Assembly (NCBI GenBank): GCA_905221605.1
Contig: CAJNDS010002728.1
Coordinates: 234,275-298,274 of the forward strand
Source: Symbiodinium natans
Taxonomy: Eukaryota > Sar > Dinophyceae > Suessiales > Symbiodiniaceae
Direction of reading: 5' to 3'
DNA: 64,000 bases
The translations under genes and the position numbers were made by a program. A model generated the notes under the pieces. The model had not been told where the DNA came from. It searched no databases and was given only the letters and a program-made list of their open reading frames with translations. Positions 31,251 through 42,522 of the stretch are shown piece after piece; the first letter of the stretch is position 1, and each line of letters starts with the position of its first letter.

Positions 31251-34200
31251 GCCTAAACAACTCTCTGGAAAATATTCCTGAATATGACCAATGATCCTCC
31301 TAAACCGTGTCCTAAACCCAATAAAGGGATATATAATGTGTCCCAAGGCCTACCTAATAGTAGAACAGCCGCCATCTGCTGCCGGCGGGCAATCGAAGAC
31401 AGTGCCAAAGGCAGGTCCTGCAGTGTCGGTGGCTGCTGCATCATCGGCTCCCGCTGCACCATCGGTGCCTCGCAAGCAGGTGTCTATCCATCTAGACGTG
31501 CAACTGGCAAGTGCGCGCTAATTACATCCTGCTGCTGTATGTTCTTCGGGAGGGCATTCGGCGAGAGGAGAAGCTGATAGCCCTGAAGAATTCAACCCTC
31601 ATGTCCAAGAAAACGGAAAGCTCTGCTCCCACCCCCCCTTCAACCCCCCGAACACGGGCTGCCCCCCTCCTTGGGCGCTTCTGCGCTGAGCTGTGGGCCG
31701 GAGATCCCGCGGGGTAAAATAAAGAGTCGAAAAACTCGAGACAAAAAGCACACACAACACGTTCAGGATAAAGCGCGCAAAGCCTCAACCACTGAACCCT
31801 TCAACCCCGCAAACCCTCAAGCTCTCAACCTCTCAACCAACTCGCCAAAGGCCAAGCTCTTCAACCCTCGACCCCTCAACACCCACTTCATAATGTTCAG
31901 GGCGTTCAAAGGAGCTATTTTTTGCTTTTTTGTTGGCGGGGGGCGGGGGGGGGGGGGGGGGGGCTTCCAGGTTTGATGCCGGCGGGCAAACGAAGATTCT
32001 GCCGAAAGCGGCTCCCGCGCCAGCGGTACCTGCTGCACCGTCGTTGCCTTGCCAGAAGACAAACGGCAAGAGTGGCCCCAATGTGCCCCCAAGTGCACTG
32101 ATAGGGGCCTCAACCAAAGTGGAGACTCGATCTGCTTTCTGCTTTCACGTGAACTGAGGTATAGCCACAGCCGATGTCTTTCTTCGGCGCGGGCGGAAAA
32201 GCTGATAGCCCTGAAACGCTCAACCCTCACGTCCAAGCAAGCGGAACGCTCTGGTCCCCACACCCCCTTCAACCCCCAAACCCGGGGCCCCCCCTCCTTG
32301 GGCGCTTCCGCGCTGAGCTGTCGGCTCCCGCTGTCATCCTTTTGGAAAGCAGAGCGAAAGGAACGACTTCCAGGTGCACAGATACCGTTCCATGGTGTTG
32401 TGCTACTCTCACAGCCACAAAACAGCAAAACCTGCCACTTTGGTAGTCATGAGTCGGCGGTCAATCACTGAGCAAGTGGTGCTGCTCATGTTGCTTTCGG
32501 TTGAGTTCCGTTACCCATAATGCGAAGTCTGAAAGAATTATTCAGCGACGCCCTATTGATAAGGTTCCTGGGAATAATGCGAAGCTCGAGCGCCGGAGAT
32601 CCCATGGGGCAAAACAAGGAACGGAAACAATGAAGACAAATCAACAAAACATGCTAAAGATAAAGCGCACGAAGCCTAAACTTCTCAACCCATCAACCCC
32701 CAAACCATCAAGCTCTCAACTTCTCAACCCCTCAACTCCCCACAGGCTAAGCTCTTCAACCGTCTCAACCACCCCACCCATTTCGTACAATTGAGAGCGT
32801 TCAAGAAGAGCGATTCTTGTTTAATTGTTTAAGGTGGGGGCCAAGATACTAAGAAGCAGAGCACAACATTGCTCGTGACCTCCTTACCTAGCCTAGACCT
32901 GCTGCCGGCTGGCAAACAAAGATTCTGCCGAAAGCGGTTCCCGCGCCAGCGGCACTTGCTGCACCATCGTTGCCTTGCCAGAAGTGCAACTGGCAAGAGT
33001 GGCCCCAATGCGCCCGCAAGTGCACTGATATTAGCACCCCTGAACCGAAGTGGACACTTGAGCTGCTTTCTTTCTACATTAACTGAAGCAGCCACAGCCG
33101 CTGTCTGTTCTTCGGGCTTCTTGAGGGCCTTCATGTGGAGAGCGGAGCTGACAACCCTGCAGGCCTCAACCCTCACGTCCAAGTAAGCGGAAGCTCTGCT
33201 TCCCATACCCACCCCCCTTCAACTCCCAAACCCGAGGCTCCCCCTCCTTGGGCGCTTCCGCGCTGAGCTGTCGGCTCCAGCGATCGTCCTTTTGGGAAGC
33301 AGAGCGACAGGAACGACTTCCAGATGCACAGTTATTATTCCACGGTGTCGTACTGTTGTCACTACCACAACACAGCGAAACCTGCACCTTCGCACTCGTA
33401 TACGTCGGAACTCACTCACCCCGCAAGCAGCCCTGCCAATGTTTCCTTCGATTGAGATCCAATACCCACTATTCCGCGAAGTCTCAAAGTTTAAACCATC
33501 GACCGCAAATTAGGTTACCCGGAATAATGCGAAGCTCGTGTGCCCGAGATCCCGCGGGGTAAAACAAAAGAATCGAGAAACTCAAGACGATAGACAAAAC
33601 AGGTCCAGGATAGAGCGCGCAAAGCCTCAGTCTCTGAACCCCTCCACACCCCAAACCCTCAAACTCTCAACCTCTCAATCAACTCCCCAAAGGCCAAGCT
33701 CTTCAACCTTCGACCCCTCAACCCCCAAACCGACTTCACAAAACTCAGGGCGTTTCCAAAAGAGCGATTGCTTTGATCATTTTTTTTTTGGGGGGGGGGG
33801 GGGGCTATCAGATACCAAGCCGAGCACAACATTGCTCGTGACCTCCTTCTCGACCCTGGGCGCTTTGATTCCCCCTTCAACTAAAACAGTTGTTATTAAC
33901 CATCATCTGCTGCCGGTGGGCAAACGAAGATTCTGCCGAAAGCGGTTCCCGCGCCAGCGGTACTTGCTGCACCGTCGTTGCCTCACAAGCAGGGACTTTC
34001 TCATCCAGAAGTGCAACTGAACTGGCAAGAGTGGCCCTAATGCACGCTTACCACGTTGACAAACAACTACACCCTGCTGCTGTCTGTTCTTCGGGCTTCC
34101 TGGGGCCTTCATGCGAGCAGAGAAGCTATAACAGCTAGGCTTCAGAACGTGAAAGCAACACAGAGCAACTTGAAACCACTTCTTCTCCAGAGTGTTTCAC

Positions 34201-34372
34201 GGACTCTTTGTGGTGATAGCCCTGAAAGCTCAAAGAGACAGGGTGTTCGCTGCTGGGTTCTCTTGGGGGAAACCCTACAAACACCTGAACCCCTCAACCC
34301 TCATGTCCACGTAAACGGCAAACCCTGCTTCAGTGGTGATCCTGCCCCGAAAACGAGAAACAAAACAAAACA

Positions 34373-34447
34373 ACCCTAAACCCTAAACCCTAAACCCTAA
34401 ACCCTAAACCCTAAACCCTAAACCCTAAACCCTAAACCCTAAACCCC
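34373..34447 (-). repeat. CCCTAAA array inside the tandem array
   Basis: Ten or so perfect units inserted between the two conserved segments of one cassette. Confidence 0.95.
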
Positions 34448-34596
34448 CAAACCCGGACAGCCCCTCCTTCGGCGCTTCCGCGCTGAGCTGCCGGCTCCGG
34501 CTGCCATCCTTCTCTTTTGGGAAGCTGCTCGTTTAGGCACAACTTGCGGACACGCAACAGCCACAAAACAGCAAAACCTGAATCTTCGCACCACAT

Positions 34597-34633
34597 ATAT
34601 ATATATATAGAGACACGTATGAATATAAAGATA

Positions 34634-34671
<38 letters not shown>

Positions 34672-34673
34672 TG
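34597..34673. repeat. AT microsatellite
   Basis: ATATAT tract interrupted by AGAGACACGTATGAATAAAG. Confidence 0.9.
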
Positions 34674-35444
34674 GACCCTGAGTAGTGGTGGCCCCCATCT
34701 ATAAAGTTGCGGGCCTTCAGGACCGAGTGTTTGGGCGTAGTTGAGTCAAATCTTCCGGGGGATCGTAAGAATATTCCGCGAGGTCACTTCTGAATGGGTT
34801 GCCGAGCCTCTCTGTCGCTTTTAAACTCGACCCTGGCCAGTGTCAGATAAAGCCCGGAAAGATGTAAAGAGGGAACATTACTTGCGACCTCCTTGTCGGG
34901 CCTAGACACTTTGATTCCCCCCTTGAAACTAGTAAGACACTTGCATAGCAGGAGGGCAAATGAAGACTCTGCCGAAAGCGGTTCCCGCACCAGTGGCACC
35001 TGCCGCACCATCGATGCCTTGCCAGAAGTGCAACTGACAAGTCTTGCCCCACGTGGCCCCAAGTGTACGGTTCTGTGGCCCTGAGCCGATTTAAGGCGTG
35101 GAAAACGTGAGCTGCTTTCGCGTTGACTGAGGCCTTCATGCGGCGTGCGGAGAAGCTGACACTTGTAGGCAGCACAGGGCATGTTGGAACCACTTCTTGT
35201 CCAAGGCGTTCGTGGACCCTTTGTGGTGATATAGCCGTGAACACTTAAGGAGTCATGGCTTGTGCAAACCCCACAAGCATCCGCACTCAGCCCGAATGTC
35301 CAGAAAGCTCTGCTTCAGAGGGCTCGCCAAAAAAACATAAAGCATCCCACACCCCCTTCACCCCCAAACCCGGAGTTCCCCCCTCCTCCGGCGCTTCCGC
35401 AATGAGCTGTCGGCTCCGGCTGTCATCCTTGTTTCGGGAAGCTG

Positions 35445-35525
35445 CCCAGAGACTCCAAAACCCCTTAATTAAGGAATATACCTTAAGTCATATTAGGGTT
35501 CCGATTATAGTTTAAGGGATCTGGG
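35445..35525. mobile_element. Family C foldback copy 3, diverged
   Basis: CCCAGAGACTCC at the left and GGGATCTGGG at the right, with the family interior TTAATTAAGGAATATACCTT. TG flanks both sides, as TC flanks the copy in the PPR gene. Confidence 0.55.
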
Positions 35526-35708
35526 TGCGCAACAGGAGCAACTTGCAGATGCGCAGATACCATTCCATGGTGTCGAATCATCTTCAAAATCCACAACCAC
35601 AAAACAAACCCTGAACCTGCAACTTCGCAGCCGTAAGTGGGAGTTGACTCGCTCTGCAAGGCACCGGTGCTCCTACTGGTCACCTCCCTGTCAAACTCAG
35701 ACTGAGCT

Positions 35709-35912
35709 AGTATCATGGGTTTCCCACCTTCCCCCCCTAGCTTTCCCCCCTTCAATAACCTTAACTGGGTTCCCCAGTAACCTAGGAGAAAAAAGGGCAC
35801 CCTCTTTGGTTTATAGGGGTTTATATGGGATAAGAACCCAATAAAAGGGAATAAGGGCACTACTGGGCATCCTAGTTAAAGAGGGGGGGTAGTAGGGGAA
35901 CCCATGATAGTA
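35709..35912. mobile_element. Nested foldbacks: family E inside family F
   Basis: The outer arms TAGTATCATGGGTTTCCC and GGGGAACCCATGATAGTA are complementary. Inside them, TTAACTGGGTTCCCCAGTAA (from 35760) pairs with CACTACTGGGCATCCTAGTTAA (to 35879). The outer element itself interrupts one unit of the tandem array. Confidence 0.75.
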
Positions 35913-36160
35913 GAACAAAAGCAGACCCTTGCTGCCGGCGGGCAATCGAAGAATCCGCCGCAGGTGCTTCCGGCACCATTGCCTCACAAGATGTTCTGCA
36001 TTAGCCACAAACCATAAACCCTGCACCTAGACCCTAAACCCTAAGTCCTATAAACCCTAAACCCGATTTACTATCATCACGGCGGTGAAAAGATGCCAAA
36101 AGATGGCGTGCAAGAATGGTGCTAAGCTGCTGAGCCCTTTGGGGTGTTTGCGGTTTAGGG

Positions 36161-36309
36161 TACTATTTGCTTAAGACCCCCCCCAAACAAAAACAAAAAA
36201 AATACTCCTCATTTAAGGGCAATACAGGGATGATTCGTCTTTTTTTTGTATTTTCAGTTTTTTTTTTTTTTTTTTTCCGGGGGGGGGGGTGGTTCTTAAG
36301 CGATTGGTA
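36161..36309. mobile_element. Family D foldback with near-perfect 8-bp target duplication
   Basis: The left end TACTATTTGCTTAAGACCCC and right end GGTTCTTAAGCGATTGGTA are imperfect complements; a poly-T/poly-G tract precedes the right arm. The flanks GTTTAGGG and GCTTAGGG agree at 7 of 8 positions, suggesting insertion into a telomere-like repeat. Confidence 0.75.
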
Positions 36310-36556
36310 GCTTAGGGTCTGCTGGACTGGAGGGCCGAGCGTAGCCAAAGGTGTAGGGATGACAGGCTTATCGCAGCAATGCGTTGAGAAGGCGGCGCTG
36401 ACCGCACGGCACAGTCGAACCCTACAGCAATCCCACATTAAAAACAATCAAGCTCCTATCCTAAACGCTATAAGCCCTAAACCCCAAACCCTAAAACCCA
36501 TCTAAACGTATCTAAACGCGAAAAAAACCTGAGAGGCCCCAACAACCAGCAAGCAG

Positions 36557-36610
36557 ACACCAACAACGCAAAAGATGAAGCCTTCAAAGTTGCCTCCGTG
36601 GGCGTCAGAG
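36557..36610. other. Exon-like island
   Basis: Plus: AGCAAGCAG acceptor, 18 codons (TPTTQKMKPSKLPPWASE), donor TCAGAG|GTCCCA. Minus: NFEGFIFCVVGVCLLVV. Strand unresolved. Confidence 0.4.
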
Positions 36611-36628
36611 GTCCCATACAAAGCCCCT

Positions 36629-36708
36629 AAACTCTAAACCCTAAACCCTAAACCCTAAACCCTAAACCCTAAACCCTAAACCCTAAACCCTAAACCCTAA
36701 ACCCTAGA
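36629..36708 (-). repeat. CCCTAAA array
   Basis: About eleven perfect units. Confidence 0.95.
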
Positions 36709-36786
36709 GAGCTTTCTCTCCCTGACGGCCCTGCCAAAACCCTAAACCCTAAACCCTAAACCCTAAACCCGGATTGAGCCACTCAC

Positions 36787-36832
36787 CCTGGGAACTTGCG
36801 AAGGTTCTTTGCTCCAGTGGCGTACATCCCCC
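36787..36832 (-). other. Exon-like island with consensus donor
   Basis: Minus frame YATGAKNLRKFP ends CCAGG|GTGAGT, the best consensus donor in the window. An ATG (36832) opens the same frame. Confidence 0.4.
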
Positions 36833-37448
36833 GAAAAAAATACGCCTTCACCCCTTCAATCCTCACCCCTCAACACTGAACCCCAAACCCTACATCCTAA
36901 AGCCTAAACCCTGAATGTTTCAACGAATCTTCAACAAGTTCGGGCCAGGGGCCTCGGCGGTCGATCTGCAGCGTTTTCCAAAACTCTACCCCCCCCCCCT
37001 TCACCCAAAGAGAAAAGACAGAGGAACCCAGAAGTAAACTGACGAGTGAAGGAATCACAGAAGTACGCACAACATCGAACCAATGAAGACACCTGAAAAC
37101 AAGCAAAAAAAAAACACAGTGACCCAACACAAACCTCCTCCCTTCCCCCCCCCCCCCCCCGCTAACCCTAAATATAGCGTTTATGGGGCGTTTAGAGGGT
37201 TTATAAACTTTGGAGGGCTTCTAGGGTTCCCCCCCCCCCCCCACCCCGCCCCCAAACCCTAAACCCTAAACCCGAAACCCGAAACCCGAAACCCGAAACC
37301 CCAAACCCGAAACCCGAAACCCTAAACCCTAAACCCTACACCCTAAACCCTAAACCCCTGTCGGTCGGCCTGGCCAGAGCTGCACGGAGACTCCAAGAGG
37401 ACGCCCTCAAAGCCTTGAGGGTCTTCTGGTGAGCTCTAACTAAGCCCC

Positions 37449-37553
37449 TAACGGTCCATGTACCTATATAGTATATACTTGGGCCTTAAAAGGGGTTGCC
37501 ATATAGTAGCTTTAGGGCCCACATATATACTATATGGGTACATGAACCCTTAG
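37449..37553. mobile_element. Family H foldback
   Basis: CTAACGGTCCATGTACCTAT and the following AGTATATACTTGGGCC pair with GGGCCCACATATATACTATA and GGGTACATGAACCCTTAG. Confidence 0.75.
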
Positions 37554-38014
37554 GGAACAGGCTTTTCGGGTTTAGGGCTTGTGGAGCTTATAGGGTTCGG
37601 GGTTCATTTCCAGGGCTTGGGGCTTAGAGGATTTATGGCTGTTAGGGTTGAGGGTTGTACAGCTTGTAAGGTTTTGTAAGTTTACGGTTTAGGGCTTCTG
37701 GTGTTTCGTGGTTTCCAAAGCAGCCTGAGAGTGAAAGAGTACCCTGTCCAGTGGGCAACCATGTCTTGTAATCAAGTATGGGCTCGGGGTTTCCGATTTT
37801 GGGTTTAGGCTTTATGCAATTTCTGAATGTACCCTAAGCCTAGACCCCAAGTAGCTTTCAAAAACTCTTAGCTTCACACCCTATCCGTCCGTCCCTATCT
37901 GCCGCCTCATGTGACTTCTCAACCACTTGTGATTGGGATGGTTGAGGAAATTCTGTGGGTAGTTCTCTAAGTTGGGGTCCCTTTTGGCGGGGTATCCAGT
38001 TTATGAGGTGCCGT

Positions 38015-38061
<47 letters not shown>

Positions 38062-39245
38062 CTCTATACATATATACATATAAAAATATATGTAAATATG
38101 GAGCCAAAACGGGAACCTAATTTAGAGAACTCCTCATGTATCTGGGGCAACCTGTATACGGCCAGTTAGAGAAGCGTCTCAGTAGGAGTCCTTCCACACT
38201 TCCACCGTTTCTCACCAGCTCCGTATGCCACTAGACCTGAATCCCTCAAGCTTCCCTCTTAACCCAATAAACCCGAAACCTCTAGACCCTAAACCCCTAA
38301 AGCCCTAAACCTTCCAGAACCTAAAAAACCCTCAAAACCCTAGAGCCCCTAAAAGGCCTAAACCTTGAAACCCTAAAGCCCCAAACCACTAAGCCCCAAC
38401 AGGCCCTAAACCCTAAACCCTAAACCATGAACCCTAAGCTCTAAACCCTGAACCCTAAACCCTAAGCTTCCCTAATCCCTAAACCCCTAAACCCTAAACC
38501 CTAAACCCTAAACCCTAAACCCTGAACCCTAAACCCTAAACCCTAAACCGCCCCTCTCAACCTTTCTGGGCAGCAGAGGCCCTCGGCAAAGGCCACCAGA
38601 TCCCACGGAAGCCCGGGGAGTCGCACAGGCCTCCAAGGCCGGGGGGGGGCTCAACAGTTTAAAATGTTTACATATATATATATATATGTGTATATATATA
38701 TATATGTGATTACTTTTGCTTCTTGATGTTTGCAACATGTCCTTTATATATATATAAATAAAAAATGTGTATAACAAGTTGTATATATATATATATATAT
38801 ATATGCACATGTACATAAGGAGGTTTGCAGGGTTTTGCGGGGTTTGGCCTGTTTTAGGGGGAGTTTCGGGTTTAGGCTAGGCCTCAAGCGCCCCCCCCGC
38901 CCTCCCCTGAAGACCTTCAGTAAACCCTAAACCCTAAGACCCTAAACCCCGCACTCTAAAAACAGCCCTAAACCCTCTTCCCAAGAAGCTCTGGGACCCG
39001 AAGGCCTTATGGGCTCTGGGCTCTGGATCTCATGGAGCTGGAGCAACTCCTGCTCATTGTCCTGGGCTTTGCGACTGGGGCTTCTGGGCTCGGGGGGCTT
39101 CTGGACTTGCTTCCCAAAACCCACAAAACAACCCCTTAGGGTTCAGGGTTCAGGGTTCAGGGTTCAGGGTTAAGGGTTAATTGGTTATGGGTTATGGGTT
39201 ATGGGTTCAGGGTTCAGAGTTTAGTGTTTAGGGTTTAGGGTTTAG

Positions 39246-39355
39246 TGAAGCTGTCGTCGGAAACGAAGCTTCAGCGCACGAGCCCTCAAGACAAGGTCTT
39301 GGACGCCCTCGTCTTATCATCTAGCCAGATGGCCGGAAGCATCGTCCCTTCTTGG
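39246..39355 (+). other. Exon-like island
   Basis: After TTTAG (which could serve as acceptor from the repeat) the plus frame is open for 36 codons, starting KLSSETKLQRTSPQDKVLDA, and ends TCTTGG|GTACCC. Minus frames contain stops, so plus is favoured here. Confidence 0.45.
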
Positions 39356-39702
39356 GTACCCTCAGCATCCGAGTAATTAGGATGGGGGGGTTTAGGGAGA
39401 ACCCACCAAAATGGGACTTCAACTCAGACCCCCATAGCTTGTTCGTGACAACGTGCGTGTCGACATTTCCCGGGGCAGCTAACGTCCTAATTCCCTGCTA
39501 CCCTAACACCCTCATACCCCAAAACCCTGATAATTGCCCGTACACGGAATTGATCCACTCCTCCCCTAGATTTCAGGGTCTTAGGGTTGTTTAGGGACTG
39601 AGATGCCCTTAGGACCTCGCAATCCAATACTACTCTAACCCCTAGAATCCTGAGCCCTAAAAAGCCTTAAACCCTGAAGAGGTATACTGTACAGGCCCTC
39701 CC

Positions 39703-39860
39703 CCTAAACCCTAAACCCTAAACCCTAAACCCTAAAGCCTAAAGCCTAAAGCCTAAAGCCTAAAGCCTAAAGCCTAAAGCCTAAAGCCTAAAGCCTAAAG
39801 CCTAAAGCCTAAAGCCTAAAGCCTAAAGCCTAAAGCTAAAGCCTAAAGCCTAAACCCTAA
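39703..39860 (-). repeat. Homogenised variant array, unit CCTAAAG
   Basis: After four CCCTAAA units the array switches to GCCTAAA and repeats it about eighteen times, with one 6-bp unit, then returns to CCCTAAA. Confidence 0.95.
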
Positions 39861-39879
39861 CTAAGTTAAGTTGTCCCCA

Positions 39880-39937
39880 AGACAAAGGCGTCCAGGGCGC
39901 TGTGTTGATTTCCTCCTCACGCTCGTCTCTCTGCAGC
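39880..39937 (-). other. Exon-like island related to 40731-40818
   Basis: Minus: acceptor AAGCCCTCCATCCCAG, then LQRDEREEEINTAPWTPLSW. It shares a GAGGA-GA-ATCAACACAG core with the island at 40731-40818; most differences fall at third positions of this frame. Confidence 0.4.
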
Positions 39938-40730
39938 CTGGGATGGAGGGCTTGAGCGGTTTTGGGTTTCGTGTTCAGGGTTTAGGGTTTAGGGTTTTTG
40001 GTTTAGGGTTTAAGTTTAAGGTTCAGGGTTTGGGGTTCAGGGTTTAGGGTTAAGGGTTTATTGAGGGTCCTCTCGAATGCTGCTTGGGGCCCTGGGGCTC
40101 GGATTTACATAGGGTTTGAGCGGCTGAGGGTTTAGGGTTCAGGGTTTGAGCGGTTGAGGGTTTAGGGTTCAGGTTTTAGGGTCTCGGGTTTATCCTCCCA
40201 GAACCGACGCATCGTTTGCGTTGGTTTTCGGGGAGAAAGGTGGGGGAGAGCTGCAGGAATCTAGGACAACGTGGGCTTGAGGCTTTTGCTTCCAAAATAT
40301 GTAGGTTCAGTCTACCTTAATATATTTAAGAGAGGGCACTCGGGCCTGAGGATCATGGGGCGCCTTGGGTTGTTGAGGGCTCCGATTGGGGCGGGGTTTA
40401 GTAGGGTTTTGGGGTCGCCAAAAAGAAACCTAAGCCCTTAACCCGAAACCCTAAAACAAACCCAAATCCTGAGCAGAAAACTTATCAACCCCGGAGTGAC
40501 CACCCGGACTCTGTCATATAGGGGCCTTGATAATTAGAATAGTTTTTTTTTTTTTTGGGGGGGGGGGTTCTAGTATAATGATACGGGGCCTTCCGACAGA
40601 AAATAGGGGACCCCTAAAAGACCCCCCACATATTCCTTTATAATAAGGACCTCAATCAGGTACCCTTAATTTCGGACACCACCATATGTAGGCACCGTAA
40701 GGGAATACTACTAGTACTTCTTTCCGACAC

Positions 40731-40818
40731 CCATAGTATGCAGAGCAAGATGCAGCTCTTGCTCGTTATCTGTGTTGATCTCATCCTCCTGCCATGCCTG
40801 GAGGAACAGCTGCAAGGA
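40731..40818 (-). other. Exon-like island
   Basis: Minus frame SLQLFLQAWQEDEINTDNEQ and onward, ending ACTATGG|GTGTCG. The opposite frame is hydrophobic and also open, but similarity to 39880-39937 favours minus. Confidence 0.45.
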
Positions 40819-41120
40819 CTCGTGAGGCTTGAATGGGTTTAGGGTTTTGGGTTGAGGGTAGTATGGGGGAGGTTGAGGGGCTAGGAGTGGTTGTTACTGC
40901 TACAGCTGAAGGACTGTTACAAGGGTTTTGATGAAGGCTACCACCCCTGCACTGGAGTAGATTTGCTTCGAGGGGATTTAAGCCCCGCAGAAAACGAACA
41001 GTCAACCATTTCCAAACCAACCCCGATGAGGCCCTAGAATGCCATGCTTAGGTTGAGTTGCGGCTCCAAATTTTGTATGTCCTGAATAGGGTTTTCTAAC
41101 TCAGCACCCAACTCCTGTAG

Positions 41121-41159
41121 GATCGAATCTGCCCGGAGTTTCTATGCCCGGCAGCAAGG
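41121..41159 (+). other. Short exon-like island
   Basis: Acceptor AACTCCTGTAG, 13 codons DRICPEFLCPAAR, donor AGG|GTTTAG from the repeat. Confidence 0.35.
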
Positions 41160-41633
41160 GTTTAGGCGGTTTAGGGTTTTGGGGGCCTGAATTTGCTGGT
41201 GGGTTGGTCCATACCAACCCCCAGCGATGCTATTTCTTATCTACGTCATGCTGGTATAAGATATGTCGGATTTAGGCTTCAGGCTTTGTGGGGTTTGATG
41301 CCTTAGGTTTTGGGATCTCAGCCTAGTACCAATGAATGGAAACTTTGTGAATCCGCATTAAGACGCCAAAACAAAGATGTGAAGACTCGGACAAACAAAC
41401 ACAGATCCCTTTTTTCACTTGCAGAGTATCTTCCAAAACCCGAAACCTGAGTTCACTTAAGGTATCCGCCCTAAACCCTACTAGACCCTGAACCCTAAAC
41501 ACTAAAACCCTAAACCCCTAACCCCTAATTCCTAAACCTCTAAACCCCTAAACCCCTAAACCCCTAAACCCCTAAACCCTAAACCCTAAACCCTAAACCC
41601 CAAACCCCGTAGTTTGGTGTTTGGGAATCCCAG

Positions 41634-41699
41634 GGCCAATGCCTTGGCGACGCCTGGAGGGCGGCCTGGCATCACGACGAAAGGAACCGGGGGCTTTGG
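41634..41699. other. Exon-like island
   Basis: Plus: TTTGGGAATCCCAG acceptor, 22 codons (GQCLGDAWRAAWHHDERNRG...), donor TTTGG|GTGTTT. Minus: pyrimidine-rich acceptor before AALQASPRHWPWDS. Confidence 0.4.
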
Positions 41700-42066
41700 G
41701 TGTTTATGTGTTGTGTTTAAATCTGTTTGCTTAGGCCTTAGTAAGGTTTGTTTCGGCGTTTTCGGCTTTTAGCTTTAAAAGAGTTTCTGTAGGGCTGTTA
41801 GGTTTGCATTTAGGCTTGTTCAGGGGGTTATAAAGTTTAGGTGTAGGGCTTGGGATTTAGGGTCTAGGAGTTAGAGATGCTATAGGGTTGGAAAAATGGC
41901 TCCAGGAGGATGAGGGATAGCACATATTGGGCTGGGGATTCAAGATGTTTGTGTTCATAGGGACTGGGGGAGTCAGAGGTTCAAGCAATTTACTGTAGGC
42001 CAAGATGGAGGAATGACGCTTCCGGAACTCTTGTAATATCGATGCGGATGTAGGGTATTACTATAT

Positions 42067-42522
42067 TTGCTTTCCCGACTACATATTACACGCTATCCAT
42101 CACTATGGGAGCTTCATTCGGGTGCACTTCGGCGGATGCTAGCCGAGGTGCGGTCAGAAAGGCCGGTCATGCTTTCGAACGAATGGCCTTTTGCCCGAAT
42201 AGACTTCAACCTTCTACGTGGCCCGAAAACAGCGAACTTGGGTAGCAAATCTGTATACACATAAACCAGTGAATACATGAAAGCAAAACCGATACATAGG
42301 TATAATATGTGGGCAACAACATTTGGAAAAAAAAACACACAAACGCACATGTACATGTTCCTGCCCCATCAGCTATTTTCTAAAAGACCCCCGTGAGTTG
42401 GTCACTTTGGAAGAGCTCTCCCGACCAAGGCGCCGGCTGTTTCGCACCATGTCCTGCTGTAAACAGGTGCGCCGCTCCACCTCCATGAGCCCCAAAGGGC
42501 TCATGGCGACGGCCAAACAAAC
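42067..42522. other. Unique sequence downstream of the 42.5-43.4 kb gene
   Basis: No telomere-like repeat. Weak open frames on both strands (for example 42067-42264 plus) have no recognised domain. It may be the 3' untranslated region of the minus-strand gene. Confidence 0.35.

Larger units (their letters stand above)
31370..36003 (-). repeat. Diverged tandem array of five to six units, probably coding cassettes on the minus strand
   Basis: Unit starts lie near 31370, 31975, 32880, 33900, 34950 and 35930. Each unit carries, on the minus strand, a segment reading like VPLAREPLSAESSFA and one reading QLSAEAPKEG; four or more units also share SFSAR-MKA and KKPEEQTA segments. Between the unit at 33900 and that at 34950, half of the differences in the first segment are third-position synonymous (CAA/CAG, GTA/GTG, CCG/CCA, GAA/GAG, TCG/TCA), which argues for past or present coding. 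Units are separated by foldback elements, G/T tracts and, at 34373-34447, a CCCTAAA array. Some units have frame breaks. The product is not recognised. Confidence 0.6.
36004..42066. other. Repeat mosaic without a recognised complete gene
   Basis: Telomere-like blocks, AT microsatellites (38015-38058, 38674-38703, 38780-38805), foldbacks and exon-like islands. 37600-37860 and 41700-42060 are unique sequence in which I see no gene. Confidence 0.55.

Noticed and set aside
31012-31260. A firm strand call for the 31.1 kb island
   Set aside because: Both strands are open over more than 50 codons; only context favours minus.
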